A stretch of 64,000 bases of DNA. Source: Actinomadura mexicana. GTDB lineage: Bacteria > Actinomycetota > Actinomycetes > Streptosporangiales > Streptosporangiaceae. The translations under genes were made by a program, and so were the position numbers. The notes beneath the pieces were generated by a model. The model made no database searches and was not told the origin of the DNA. It was given only the letters and a program-made list of their open reading frames with translations. The DNA is taken from NCBI RefSeq assembly GCF_900188105.1, contig NZ_FZNP01000002.1, forward strand, positions 558,001 to 622,000, written 5' to 3'. Of the stretch, positions 43,051 through 51,105 are shown piece by piece. The stretch's first letter is position 1, and each line of letters begins with the position of its first letter.

Positions 43051-43432
43051 AGACATGCGCGGCCTCCCAGATCGGACGGGCCTCGACCCGCGTGATGCGC
43101 CATCCATCCGCCGTCCGGACGGCGCGCAATTCGTAGCGCTCGCCGAGCAGGCGCACGCCGTCCTCCCGGGCGAAGACCACCAGGAGGTTCGCGCCGATCG
43201 CGGCATGGTCGCCGTCCACGTCGATGAGCGGGTCGGTGATGAAGTGCTGGGTCGGCACCGTGTGGTTCCGGCGCGCCTGCGCGACGAGGGCGTCCACCCC
43301 TCTCGCCACACCGCCCGGCGTGTGCGCCTCGGCGTCTTCGGCGAAGATGGCCCGCCCGTCACCGGGGCTCTTGTCGTCCAGCCACCGCCCCAGACGGCTG
43401 ACCAGGGCGGATAGTTCGGCACGAGTGTCCAC
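43049..43432 (-). CDS. SnoaL/SgcJ-type NTF2-like protein
   Basis: 127 aa: ALVSRLGRWLDDKSPGDGRAIFAEDAEAHTPGG, HFITDPLIDVDGDHAAIGANLLVVF and DGWRITRVEARPIWEAA, a SnoaL-like NTF2 fold. The stop overlaps the end of the tandem repeat. GTG 43432 is preceded by GAGAAG. It is divergent from a MarR gene with three operators between, so it is a probable MarR target. Confidence 0.82.
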   Translation of the reverse strand: MDTRAELSALVSRLGRWLDDKSPGDGRAIFAEDAEAHTPGGVARGVDALVAQARRNHTVPTQHFITDPLIDVDGDHAAIGANLLVVFAREDGVRLLGERYELRAVRTADGWRITRVEARPIWEAAHV

Positions 43433-43445
43433 GGCTTCTCATTTC

Positions 43446-43501
43446 ATTGGTATCGCCAATGTTGGCATAGCCAACAATAAACGATCGTTGGCTGAACCAA
43501 C
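43446..43501. promoter_or_regulatory. Three MarR operators (TTGG-N5-CCAA)
   Basis: ATTGGTATCGCCAAT (43446-43460), GTTGGCATAGCCAAC (43461-43475) and GTTGGCTGAACCAAC (43487-43501), each a perfect 5-5-5 dyad. They occupy the region between the SnoaL-like gene and the MarR gene and end just before its TAGACT box (43508-43513). Confidence 0.85.
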
Positions 43502-43520
43502 AAGCCCTAGACTGGACCGC

Positions 43521-43982
43521 ATGACGACGTCCGACGACCGGACGCCCACGCGGCTCCGGCGCACCCCGAGCTGGCTGATCAACCTGGCCTCCGCGCACAG
43601 CCACCGCCTGCTCGCCGAGGGATTCACCGCGGCCGGCGCCCGCGGGTACCACTACCGGCTGCTCGCCGCCCTGGACGAGTACGGCCCGTCCAGCCAGGCC
43701 GACCTCGGCCGCCGCACGGGCATCGACCGCAGCGACGTGGTCGCCGCCCTGAACGAACTGACCGCCAAGAACCTGGTCGACCGCTCCCCCGACCCGGCCG
43801 ACCGGCGCCGCAACGTCATCACGCTCACCCCGGAGGGATCCCTCCACCTGGAGGAACTGGAGAAGGTCCTCACCCGCATCCAGGACGACCTGCTCGCGCC
43901 CCTCGCGCCGGACGAACGCACCCGGCTCACCGAACTGCTCGTCCGCCTCGTCGACCACCACGCGGAGAACCGCCGGCCCTGA
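43521..43982 (+). CDS. MarR family regulator
   Basis: 153 aa MarR winged helix (about 45-115; SQADLGRRTGIDRSDVVAALNELTAKNLVDRSPDPADRRRNVITLT). TAGACT ends 7 nt before ATG 43521, so it is leaderless. Flanking copies of GTTGG-N5-CCAAC upstream of it, of the SnoaL-like gene and of the GNAT gene suggest a local three-gene regulon. Confidence 0.92.
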   Translation: MTTSDDRTPTRLRRTPSWLINLASAHSHRLLAEGFTAAGARGYHYRLLAALDEYGPSSQADLGRRTGIDRSDVVAALNELTAKNLVDRSPDPADRRRNVITLTPEGSLHLEELEKVLTRIQDDLLAPLAPDERTRLTELLVRLVDHHAENRRP

Positions 43983-43998
43983 TAATCGCTGGCGATCG

Positions 43999-44013
43999 TT
44001 GGGACGTCCAACG
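43999..44013 (+). promoter_or_regulatory. Fourth MarR operator
   Basis: GTTGGGACGTCCAAC, the same dyad as at 43461 and 43487, located between the MarR stop and the GNAT start. Confidence 0.75.
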
Positions 44014-44047
44014 TAGAGTGACCGCCCCCCAACCTGAGGAGCCGCCC

Positions 44048-44560
44048 GTGCCGCCCGCCATCCGCCTCGCCGAACTACCGCCCGCCGCGATGAAGGCCCT
44101 GCTCGATGACGACCTGGAGGGCGCCGGCGCGGTCGCCGGGGTGCCCCTGACCGACTACTTCATCACCGGCGACGCGAAGTACCTCTGGCGCTTCCGCCTC
44201 GCCCAACTCGACCGCGACCCGTCTCACGCCCCCTGGATCGTCCGGGCCGCCGTCACCGAACCGGAGGGCGTGGTCGTCGGCCACGCGGGCTTCCACGGCG
44301 CCCCGGACGAGAACGGGACCGTCGTGATCGCCTACTCCGTCGACCCCGCCCACCGCCGCAAGGGCTACGCCCGCGCGATGCTCGCCGCCCTGCTGGCCCG
44401 CGCCGCCGCCGAACCGTCCGTCACCACCGTCCGCGCCACGATCAGCCCCGACAACGAGGCGTCCTTGGCCACCATCGCCGGCCAGGGCTTCACCCACATG
44501 GGCGAGCAATGGGACGAAGAAGACGGCCGAGAACTGATCTACGAGCGCCCCGCCCGCTGA
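44048..44560 (+). CDS. GNAT family N-acetyltransferase
   Basis: 170 aa. The acetyl-CoA loop is in VDPAHRRKGYARAMLAALLARA (motif A, about 98-119), with the motif B region ATISPDNEASLATIAGQGFTHMGEQWDEEDG. Substrate unknown. GTG 44048 is favoured by GAGGAG 6 nt upstream. A MarR operator precedes it. Confidence 0.9.
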   Translation: MPPAIRLAELPPAAMKALLDDDLEGAGAVAGVPLTDYFITGDAKYLWRFRLAQLDRDPSHAPWIVRAAVTEPEGVVVGHAGFHGAPDENGTVVIAYSVDPAHRRKGYARAMLAALLARAAAEPSVTTVRATISPDNEASLATIAGQGFTHMGEQWDEEDGRELIYERPAR

Positions 44561-44762
44561 AGATCTTCAGAACGCTCCGGCCCCCGGCGGCCAACACCGC
44601 AGCTCAGCGGTCTTTGGTGGCCTGTTCGACCTTCCGTCCCCCCCAGGCGCCGTCGTCGACAGCGCCGCACGACCTTTCGGCGGGCGATACCGCCGCTTGC
44701 GGCGTTAGGCTCGCGGGGACGGGCACCGGGGGGAGACGCACCGCGAATCGGATGGGGGCCTG

Positions 44763-45269
44763 ATGGAGAGCCGAGAGCTACGCGAGTTGCAGCGGCCGCT
44801 CAAGGAGCGCTACCGGGAGGATCCCGGATCCGCCGTGGTGACCTTGAGCGCCTCCGGGACGCTGGAGGACGGCGTCACCTGCTCGGTGGAGACGGGACGG
44901 GCGCTGGCGGTGGCCGGGCTGCACCCGGCGGCCGGCGGCGACGGCACCCTGCTGTGCTCCGGCGACATGCTCCTGGAGGCGCTGGTCGCCTGCGCCGGGG
45001 TGACGCTGCGCTCGGTCGCGACGGCCCTTGAGCTGGACGTCCACGGCGGGACGGTCAGCGCGGAGGGCGACCTGGACTTCCGCGGGACGCTCGCCGTCGA
45101 CAGGGAAACGCCCGTCGGCTTCCGCGCCATCCGGTTGCGGTTCGAACTCGAGACCTCCGCCTCGGAGGAGGACATGGCCACGCTGCTGCGGCTGACCGAG
45201 CGGTACTGCGTCGTGCTGCAGACCCTGGCGTCCTCCCCCGAGCTCACGGTGACCTCCCGCGCCGGCTGA
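44763..45269 (+). CDS. OsmC-like peroxiredoxin
   Basis: 168 aa OsmC/Ohr fold with Cys77 (VACAGVTL) and Cys149 (ERYCVV), the spacing of the redox pair, plus an extra Cys65. Such proteins reduce organic hydroperoxides or act on sulfur compounds. No dedicated regulator is adjacent. Confidence 0.88.
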   Translation: MESRELRELQRPLKERYREDPGSAVVTLSASGTLEDGVTCSVETGRALAVAGLHPAAGGDGTLLCSGDMLLEALVACAGVTLRSVATALELDVHGGTVSAEGDLDFRGTLAVDRETPVGFRAIRLRFELETSASEEDMATLLRLTERYCVVLQTLASSPELTVTSRAG

Positions 45270-45733
45270 GCACGTCCCACCGGCCCCGAGCCTCGTCGGC
45301 CTACAGGGACCCTCCTTCGCGCTGGCGGCTTCCGCGAGCGTGGCGGATGGAACGGTCGGACGCTCCGCTCGGGGCTCCCTCCACCCCCGGGCTCGGTCGC
45401 CGGTCCGGGCTCCAGGCCGGGATGGTCGCGCAGCCAGGTCTCCGCGCGCCTGCGCGACGCCTGCGACAGCCACGCGTCCTGGACGACCTCGGTGAGTTCC
45501 CGCAGCGTGAGCTCGCCGAGGCGGCTCGCGACGGTCGTCTGCCCGCATGCCGGGCAGCGTACCCGGGCGCCCCCTCTCAGACCCGCCCCGAAAGGCACCG
45601 GCCCCTCCGCGCGGCGCATGCCGGTCGGCGGAGCCCACGCTGATCGTCAGGGCTGCTCCCGGCGCGTCCGTCCTGCAGGGCGATCTCCGCTTGGAATGCC
45701 GGGAAGCATCACGAGGGGGCGGGCCCGGAGCGG
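45270..45733. other. Mostly gene-free stretch with a coding remnant
   Basis: 464 nt between OsmC and the NTF2-like gene. The middle contains the fragment listed at 45411-45560; the rest shows no gene or clear regulatory site. Confidence 0.5.
45411..45560 (-). pseudogene. Possible MmcQ/YjbR C-terminal fragment
   Basis: The minus strand reads VASRLGELTLRELTEVVQDAWLSQASRRRAETWLRDHPG with strongly GC-biased third positions. The pattern resembles the C-terminal helix region of MmcQ/YjbR-family proteins. The upstream part of such a protein is absent, and the frame runs on without its own stop, so this looks like a remnant. The family assignment is tentative. Confidence 0.35.
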
Positions 45734-46126
45734 TCAGGAGCTGAGGACCTCGCGCTCGATCTGCTCGAACTGCGCGCCCATCGCCTCGGCCAGCGCGGTG
45801 GCCCCCGACAGCGGGCGCACCATGACCGTCAGCTCGTCGATCAGGCCGTCCTCGTCGAGGTGGAGGAAGTCGCACCCGTGCACCTCGCGGCCGTTCACGG
45901 TCGCCTGGAACATGAGCGCGTGGTCGCGGCCGTCCGCGCCGGCGATCTCCCGCACGTAGCGGATGTCCTCGAACACCCGCGCCGCGGCTCGCACGATCGC
46001 CGCCGTGATCGCCTTGCCGTGGTACGGCTTGAACACGACCGGGCTGGTGAACACGGCGTCGTCGGCCAGGAGCCCTGCGATCGCCGCCGTGTCCCCGTCC
46101 TCCACCGCCCGCCTGAACGGATGCAT
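45734..46126 (-). CDS. NTF2-like (SnoaL) protein
   Basis: 130 aa: HPFRRAVEDGDTAAIAGLLADDAVFTSPVVFKPYHG, GREVHGCDFLHLDEDGLIDELTVMVRP, a SnoaL-like fold. ATG 46126 gives the usual start. It is divergent from a PadR regulator, whose product may control it through the palindrome at 46145. Confidence 0.85.
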   Translation of the reverse strand: MHPFRRAVEDGDTAAIAGLLADDAVFTSPVVFKPYHGKAITAAIVRAAARVFEDIRYVREIAGADGRDHALMFQATVNGREVHGCDFLHLDEDGLIDELTVMVRPLSGATALAEAMGAQFEQIEREVLSS

Positions 46127-46144
46127 GCGACACCCCGAGTTATC

Positions 46145-46154
46145 CAACTTGTTG
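46145..46154. promoter_or_regulatory. CAACTTGTTG palindrome, candidate PadR operator
   Basis: CAAC-TT-GTTG lies between the divergent NTF2-like and PadR genes, within the probable promoter spacer of the NTF2-like gene. Confidence 0.4.
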
Positions 46155-46242
46155 AATAGGTGCAAATTACACTAGCCGGGTCGCGGGAGGCCGTCCACCG
46201 GGCGGCGGCGTGGCGACGATCACGGGCCGATACGCTCGGACC

Positions 46243-46815
46243 ATGTCGTTGCGGAACGCGGTCCTGGCCACGCTTCTGGAGGGCGAGGCGTCCGGGTACG
46301 ACCTGTCCAAGAGCTTCGACGCCGGCGTGGCCAACTTCTGGATGGCCACTCCCCAGCAGCTCTACCGGGAGCTGGACAAGATGGCCGCCGACGGACTGAT
46401 CCAGGCGCGGGTCGTCCAGCAGGAACGCCGCCCCAACAAGCGCCTGTTCTCCCTCACCGAGGCCGGCCGCCGCGCCCTGCACGAGTTCACCGCCAGGCCC
46501 CCGCGCCCCGGCGCGATGCGGGAGGAGCTGATGGTGCAGGTCCAGGCCGTGGACGCGGGGGACGTCGAGGCCGTCATGGCCGCCCTCCGCGAGCGCCGGA
46601 CCTGGGCCGAATCCAAGATCGCCCGCTTCGAGCGGCTCCAGGCCCGCTTCCTGAACGGCCGTACCGAAGCGGAGTACCTGGCCACCGCCGACAGGATCGG
46701 CCCCTACCTCACCCTCATGCGCGGCCTGGCGTTCGAGCGCGAGAACCTCCGCTGGTGCGAGGAGACCCTGACCATCCTCGACCGCCGTACGACGAGCCAC
46801 CCCCTGAAAGGCTGA
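46243..46815 (+). CDS. PadR family regulator
   Basis: 190 aa. PadR winged helix (about 5-80; LLEGEASGYDLSKSF, QLYRELDKMAADGLIQARVVQQERRPNKRLFSLTEAGRRAL) and a Vir_act_alpha_C helical domain (about 90-180). TACGCT (46231-46236) is 6 nt before ATG 46243, suggesting a leaderless start. Confidence 0.92.
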   Translation: MSLRNAVLATLLEGEASGYDLSKSFDAGVANFWMATPQQLYRELDKMAADGLIQARVVQQERRPNKRLFSLTEAGRRALHEFTARPPRPGAMREELMVQVQAVDAGDVEAVMAALRERRTWAESKIARFERLQARFLNGRTEAEYLATADRIGPYLTLMRGLAFERENLRWCEETLTILDRRTTSHPLKG

Positions 46816-46930
46816 CCGGGTCCAGGCGCTCCTGCGTCCGAGCCCCGCCCCCGGACCGGTCACCGTCTCGGGGCGGCGCGCTGGTGCTCGGACAACACGG
46901 TTGCCGCCGGCCGCACAGCACCCCGCCGTC

Positions 46931-47332
46931 TCAGGCGGGAAGGGGCTCAGCGCAAGCAAAGGGCGGATAGGTCTCGCCGACCGTCCGCTCAGCGGCGTCG
47001 ATGTAGCCGGTGAGGGCGTTGCGGGATCGAGCGAGCCTCTCCATCTGGTCGTCCAGTCGCCGCAGCCGTGTCCGCATCGCGACCAGCAGCTCGGGACACC
47101 CGAGCAACTCCGGGGTCTCCCCGGCCGCGCAGGGCAGCAGATAGGCGATGTCCTCAGACGACAGTCCGGCGCCGAGCAGGTGCCGGATCTGCTTCACCCG
47201 CAGTACGGCGGCGTCGCCGTACTCGCGGTAACCGTTCGCGCCGCGATCCGCCTCCAGCAGGCCCTGCGCCTCGTAGTAACGCAGCTGATGGGCCTTCACG
47301 CCCGTCCGGCGGCTCAGCTCTCCGATCCTCAT
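46931..47332 (-). CDS. MerR family regulator
   Basis: 133 aa. MerR HTH (1-68; MRIGELSRRTGVKAHQLRYYEAQGLLEADRGANGYREYGD), then a coiled coil (about 85-120). Cys residues near 89, 99 and 126 could serve sensing, but no metal-site pattern is clear. GAGG precedes the ATG. It is divergent from a reductase with a long-spacer promoter, the classic MerR arrangement. Confidence 0.9.
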   Translation of the reverse strand: MRIGELSRRTGVKAHQLRYYEAQGLLEADRGANGYREYGDAAVLRVKQIRHLLGAGLSSEDIAYLLPCAAGETPELLGCPELLVAMRTRLRRLDDQMERLARSRNALTGYIDAAERTVGETYPPFACAEPLPA

Positions 47333-47343
47333 CGCATCCTCAC

Positions 47344-47375
47344 TTGACCTTCAGACCGGTATCAACGTTGACGAT
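47344..47375 (+). promoter_or_regulatory. MerR-type long-spacer promoter
   Basis: -35 TTGACC (47344-47349) and -10 GACGAT (47370-47375) are separated by 20 bp, longer than the optimum, as at MerR-activated promoters. The ATG follows the -10 by 6 nt, so the transcript should be leaderless. Confidence 0.5.
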
Positions 47376-47381
47376 GCTGCC

Positions 47382-48260
47382 ATGGACGACAACACCGACA
47401 TCCCCGTGACGGTCATCGGACTCGGCCTGATGGGCCGGGCACTGGCCGGCGCGTTCCTGAAGGCCGGACATCCCACGACCGTGTGGAACCGCACGACCTC
47501 CAAGGCCGACCAGCTGGTGGCCGAAGGCGCACGACTGGCGCCGACGGTCGGCGACGCGATCAAGGCGGGTTCCTTGACGATCGTCTGCCTCACCGACTAC
47601 CAGGTCATGCGCAAGGTACTCGACGCGAGCGAGCTGGACGGCACCACGCTGGTCCATCTCAGCTCGGGCAGTTCGGCCCAGGCCCGGGAGGCCGCCCGAT
47701 GGGCCGAGGGGCGCGGCGCCCGTTACCTGGACGGCGCCGTCATGGCCGTCCCGCCGGTGATCGGGACCGCCGAGGCGGTGATCCTGCACAGCGGGCCGCG
47801 ACCGGACTTCGAGGCGCACGAGGCGACACTCGGCGCGCTCGGCACCGTCACCCATCTCGGCGAGGATCCCGGGCTGGCCTCCCTCTACGACGTGGCCGGC
47901 CTGGCCATGATGTGGAGCGTCCTGAACGCCTGGCTCCAGGGCACCGCCCTGCTCGGGACGGCCGGTGTCGACGCCGCGGCATACGCGCCGTTCGCGCAGC
48001 AGATCGCCGCGGTGGTGGCCGGATGGCTTCCCGGATACGCCGAGCAGATCGACCGCGGCTCCTTCCCGGCCGAGGTCTCCGCCCTGGAGACCGACGCGCG
48101 GGCGATGGCGCACCTGCTCGAGGAGAGCGAGGCGGCGGGCGTCGACGCCGGGCTGCCGAAGCTGATCAAGGCGATGGCCGACCGCTCGATCGCCGCCGGA
48201 CACGGGGCGGAGCAGTACCCCGTCCTGATCGAGGAGTTCCGCACCCCCCGAGGAGCCTGA
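47382..48260 (+). CDS. NAD(P)-dependent imine-reductase-like oxidoreductase
   Basis: 292 aa. Rossmann loop GLGLMG (13-18) followed by WNRT, typical of beta-hydroxyacid dehydrogenases with NADPH. The C-terminal part (SLYDVAGLAMMWSVLNAWLQGTALLG) matches imine reductases, with Asp in the SLYD position where these enzymes carry their proton donor. Substrate unknown. Probably activated by the divergent MerR protein. Confidence 0.85.
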   Translation: MDDNTDIPVTVIGLGLMGRALAGAFLKAGHPTTVWNRTTSKADQLVAEGARLAPTVGDAIKAGSLTIVCLTDYQVMRKVLDASELDGTTLVHLSSGSSAQAREAARWAEGRGARYLDGAVMAVPPVIGTAEAVILHSGPRPDFEAHEATLGALGTVTHLGEDPGLASLYDVAGLAMMWSVLNAWLQGTALLGTAGVDAAAYAPFAQQIAAVVAGWLPGYAEQIDRGSFPAEVSALETDARAMAHLLEESEAAGVDAGLPKLIKAMADRSIAAGHGAEQYPVLIEEFRTPRGA

Positions 48261-48453
48261 CCGCTCCCGCGATGACTGCGCTGTGAGGAGGACGCCGCCC
48301 GCACGGCGGGCCCGGGCGGAGGGACCTACCGGGCCCGCCCGGCCACGCCCAGGCCCACCTGCGTGTTCAGGGGTGGAACGCCCGCCGCGCCGCCGAGCGA
48401 CCCCATGTCTTGGAGTTGCTGAAGCGCTCGGGAGCCCGTATCACCGAGGCGCG

Positions 48454-51105
48454 TTACTGGGCCATGTCGACGAAGCGGCTGTAGTGGCCCTGGAAGGCGA
48501 CCGTGACGGTGGCGGTGGGGCCGTTGCGGTGCTTGGCGACGATCAGGTCGGCCTCGCCGGCGCGCGGTGACTCCTTCTCGTAGGCGTCCTCCCGGTGCAG
48601 CAGGATCACCATGTCCGCGTCCTGCTCGATGGAGCCCGATTCGCGCAGGTCGGACACCATGGGCTTCTTGTCGGTCCGCTGCTCGGGGCCTCGGTTGAGC
48701 TGGGAGAGCGCGATGACCGGGACGCCCAGCTCCTTGGCGAGGAGCTTCAGCGAGCGGGAGAACTCCGAGACCTCGACCTGGCGGCTCTCGACGCGCTTGC
48801 CCGACGTCATCAGCTGCAGATAGTCGATGATCACCAAACGCAGGTCGTGCTGCTGCTTGAGGCGGCGGCACTTCGCGCGGATCTCCATCATCGACATGTT
48901 CGGCGAGTCGTCGATGAACAGCGGCGCCTCGGCCACCTCGCTCATGCGCCGGGCGAGGCGCGTCCAGTCCTCGTCCTGCATGGTGCCGGACCGCATCGCG
49001 TGCAGCGCCACCCGCGCCTCCGCGGACAGCAGGCGCATCGTGATCTCGTTGCGGCCCATCTCCAGGCTGAAGAACGCCGAGGCCAGCCCGTGCTTGATGG
49101 ACGCGGCGCGGGCGAAGTCGAGGGCGAGCGTCGAGTTGTGCGTCGGGATGCAGGAACGCCCCGCCAGGTACATGTGGTCGTCGTTGTCGACCTGGACGCA
49201 CCGCACCGGCACGCTCTCGACCGGCCGCACATCCACGATGTACCGCACCCGCGTCTCCGGATGGACGCTCGCGCGCTGCCGCGCCGCCTTGCGCGGGAGC
49301 CGGAACACCGTCTCGGCGGGGACGAAGCCCATCTGCCAGAAGTCTTCACCGGCGGGGTCTGCGGTCATGGCGACGTCATGGCCGAGGCTGACGAGCAGCT
49401 CGCGCATGTCGCCCGCGAGGCGTGCGGACGTGACGGCGACGTCGACACGGCCGTCCGTGGAGATGTGCCCGCAGACGTCGAGCAGCCCGGCGAGCAGCGC
49501 CCGTCGCTGGGCGGCTGAGGCGCGCAGGTAACGGGACGGGATGCGCTTGCCGCCGAGGAGAGCGAGCGAGGCAAGCCGCTCGCGCACGCCGGACAGGAGA
49601 TGGCACCCGAAGAGCGGCTCCGCGGCGACCTCCTGGCCGGTGGCCTCGATCTGGGTGATGACGGAGCCGTCCAGGCAGGTGATGCGGGCGTCGTCATCGT
49701 CTCCTGCACCGAGCCAGGCGCCGAGGACGTAGGGGTCGAGCGGCAGGTCGGCCTCGGGGAGGTCGAACGGGGCGGCGAACTCCACGGCGCGGCGGGGGCC
49801 TCGGTCCAGGGCCGCGAAGATCTGCTCGGTCGTCTCGATGCGGTGGACGGTCTCGCCTGCGTGCGGCGAGGCGGTTCCGTGGTCTTCCGTGGTGCCGGCT
49901 CCCTGGGACGGTGAAACCGAGGCCGCCTCGCCAGGGCTCACCCCCGAGGAGCGGACGGTGGCGTGGACGAGTGCGGCGTCGCGCGAGTCGAAGTGGTTCG
50001 TCTCCTGAGGCACGACGGGGCACGCGTCGTCGGTGAGGCGACGCGTGCGCGGCCCGGACCTGCCTCCCATGCCCGCGGTCGCGCTAAGCCGGGCACTCCC
50101 GTGACCTGCGAGAGGACCGCGGCAGGCGGCTTCGGCGACCGTGGAGGAGGACTGCCGGGCCTCGCCCGCGGTCGGCCGCCGGCCGGGCAGGCCGAGCGCT
50201 TCCCGGGAGACGCTCTCTTCGGTGGTGGTGCGCCACTGGTGTTGGGCGTCGGCGACGACGACCTCACCGTCGGAGAACTCGATCTCGTAGCAGGGGCGGC
50301 CGTGCATCACCTCGGTCGCCGCGACCACGCGGGTCGGCCTCCCGTCGGCTCCGATCAGATGGTCACCAACGGACACATCGCCCATGGTCGACCACCCCAG
50401 AGGGGTCGGAAGTGGGACATCTACGTTCAAAGCCTTGCCCATCGCGGGGCGCGCGGCGACGACGATCATCTGGCCGGGGTGCAGGCCGTTGGTGAGGGCG
50501 TCCAGGTCGGCGAAGCCGGTGGGGCAGCCGACCATCTGGCCGCCGCGGCTGCCGATCGCCTCGATCTCGTCCAGGGCGCCGGGCATGATCTCGCTCAGCG
50601 CGACGTAGTCCTCGCCGGCGCGCTTCTCGGCGATGGCGAAGACCTCGGCCTGGGCGCGGTCGAGGACCTCGTCGGCGTCGGCGCCGTCGGCCGCGTAGCC
50701 CATCTGGACGATGCGGGTGCCGGCCTCGACCAGGCGGCGCAGGATCGCGCGCTCGTGGACGATCTTGGCGTAGTACCCGGCGTTGGCCGCGGTGGGGACC
50801 GAGGAGATCAGGGTGTGCAGGTAGGGGGCGCCGCCGATGCGGCCGATCTCGCCGTTCTTGGTGAGCTCGCCGGCGACGGTGACGGCGTCGGCGGGGTCGC
50901 CGCGGCCGTAGAGGTCGAGGACGACGTCGTAGATGATCTGGTGGGCGGGGCGGTAGAAGTCGGGAGTGCGCAGCAGCTCCACGACCTCGGCGATGGCGTC
51001 CTGGGAGAGCAGCATGCCGCCGAGGACGCCCTGCTCGGCCGAGATGTCGTGCGGGGGGGTGCGCTCGAACTCATGCTCCTGCGGCCCGATATCCGCAACG
51101 CTCAT
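48454..51105 (-). CDS. dnaB: Replicative DNA helicase DnaB, intein-containing
   Basis: Precursor of 883 aa; the spliced protein is 450 aa. N-extein 1-224 carries the primase-interacting N-terminal domain. The intein (225-657) interrupts Walker A between AARPAMGK and STLALDFAR. The C-extein continues with the RecA-like core (FFSLEMGRNEITMRL, VIIDYLQLMTS, LSQLNRGPEQRTDKKPMVSDLRESG, VAFQGHYSRFVDMAQ). AGGGGGTG precedes ATG 51105. A DnaA-box cluster lies 124-200 bp upstream. The helicase would be inactive until the intein is removed, as the ATP loop is split. Confidence 0.97.
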   Translation of the reverse strand: MSVADIGPQEHEFERTPPHDISAEQGVLGGMLLSQDAIAEVVELLRTPDFYRPAHQIIYDVVLDLYGRGDPADAVTVAGELTKNGEIGRIGGAPYLHTLISSVPTAANAGYYAKIVHERAILRRLVEAGTRIVQMGYAADGADADEVLDRAQAEVFAIAEKRAGEDYVALSEIMPGALDEIEAIGSRGGQMVGCPTGFADLDALTNGLHPGQMIVVAARPAMGKALNVDVPLPTPLGWSTMGDVSVGDHLIGADGRPTRVVAATEVMHGRPCYEIEFSDGEVVVADAQHQWRTTTEESVSREALGLPGRRPTAGEARQSSSTVAEAACRGPLAGHGSARLSATAGMGGRSGPRTRRLTDDACPVVPQETNHFDSRDAALVHATVRSSGVSPGEAASVSPSQGAGTTEDHGTASPHAGETVHRIETTEQIFAALDRGPRRAVEFAAPFDLPEADLPLDPYVLGAWLGAGDDDDARITCLDGSVITQIEATGQEVAAEPLFGCHLLSGVRERLASLALLGGKRIPSRYLRASAAQRRALLAGLLDVCGHISTDGRVDVAVTSARLAGDMRELLVSLGHDVAMTADPAGEDFWQMGFVPAETVFRLPRKAARQRASVHPETRVRYIVDVRPVESVPVRCVQVDNDDHMYLAGRSCIPTHNSTLALDFARAASIKHGLASAFFSLEMGRNEITMRLLSAEARVALHAMRSGTMQDEDWTRLARRMSEVAEAPLFIDDSPNMSMMEIRAKCRRLKQQHDLRLVIIDYLQLMTSGKRVESRQVEVSEFSRSLKLLAKELGVPVIALSQLNRGPEQRTDKKPMVSDLRESGSIEQDADMVILLHREDAYEKESPRAGEADLIVAKHRNGPTATVTVAFQGHYSRFVDMAQ
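49135..50433 (-). other. DnaB intein, class 3 type
   Basis: 433-residue in-frame insertion with C-terminal His432-Asn433 and Ser at +1. The first residue is Ala, not Cys or Ser. The class 3 triad is present: Trp67 after His65 in block B (AQHQW), Cys412 in block F (VRCVQVDN), Thr431 in block G (IPTHN). A LAGLIDADG endonuclease domain is recognisable at 237-245 (LGAWLGAGD) and 313-322 (LLAGLLDVCG), but the first motif has Ala243 where Asp/Glu is expected. Residues about 72-200 form a long low-complexity insertion. Confidence 0.9.
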
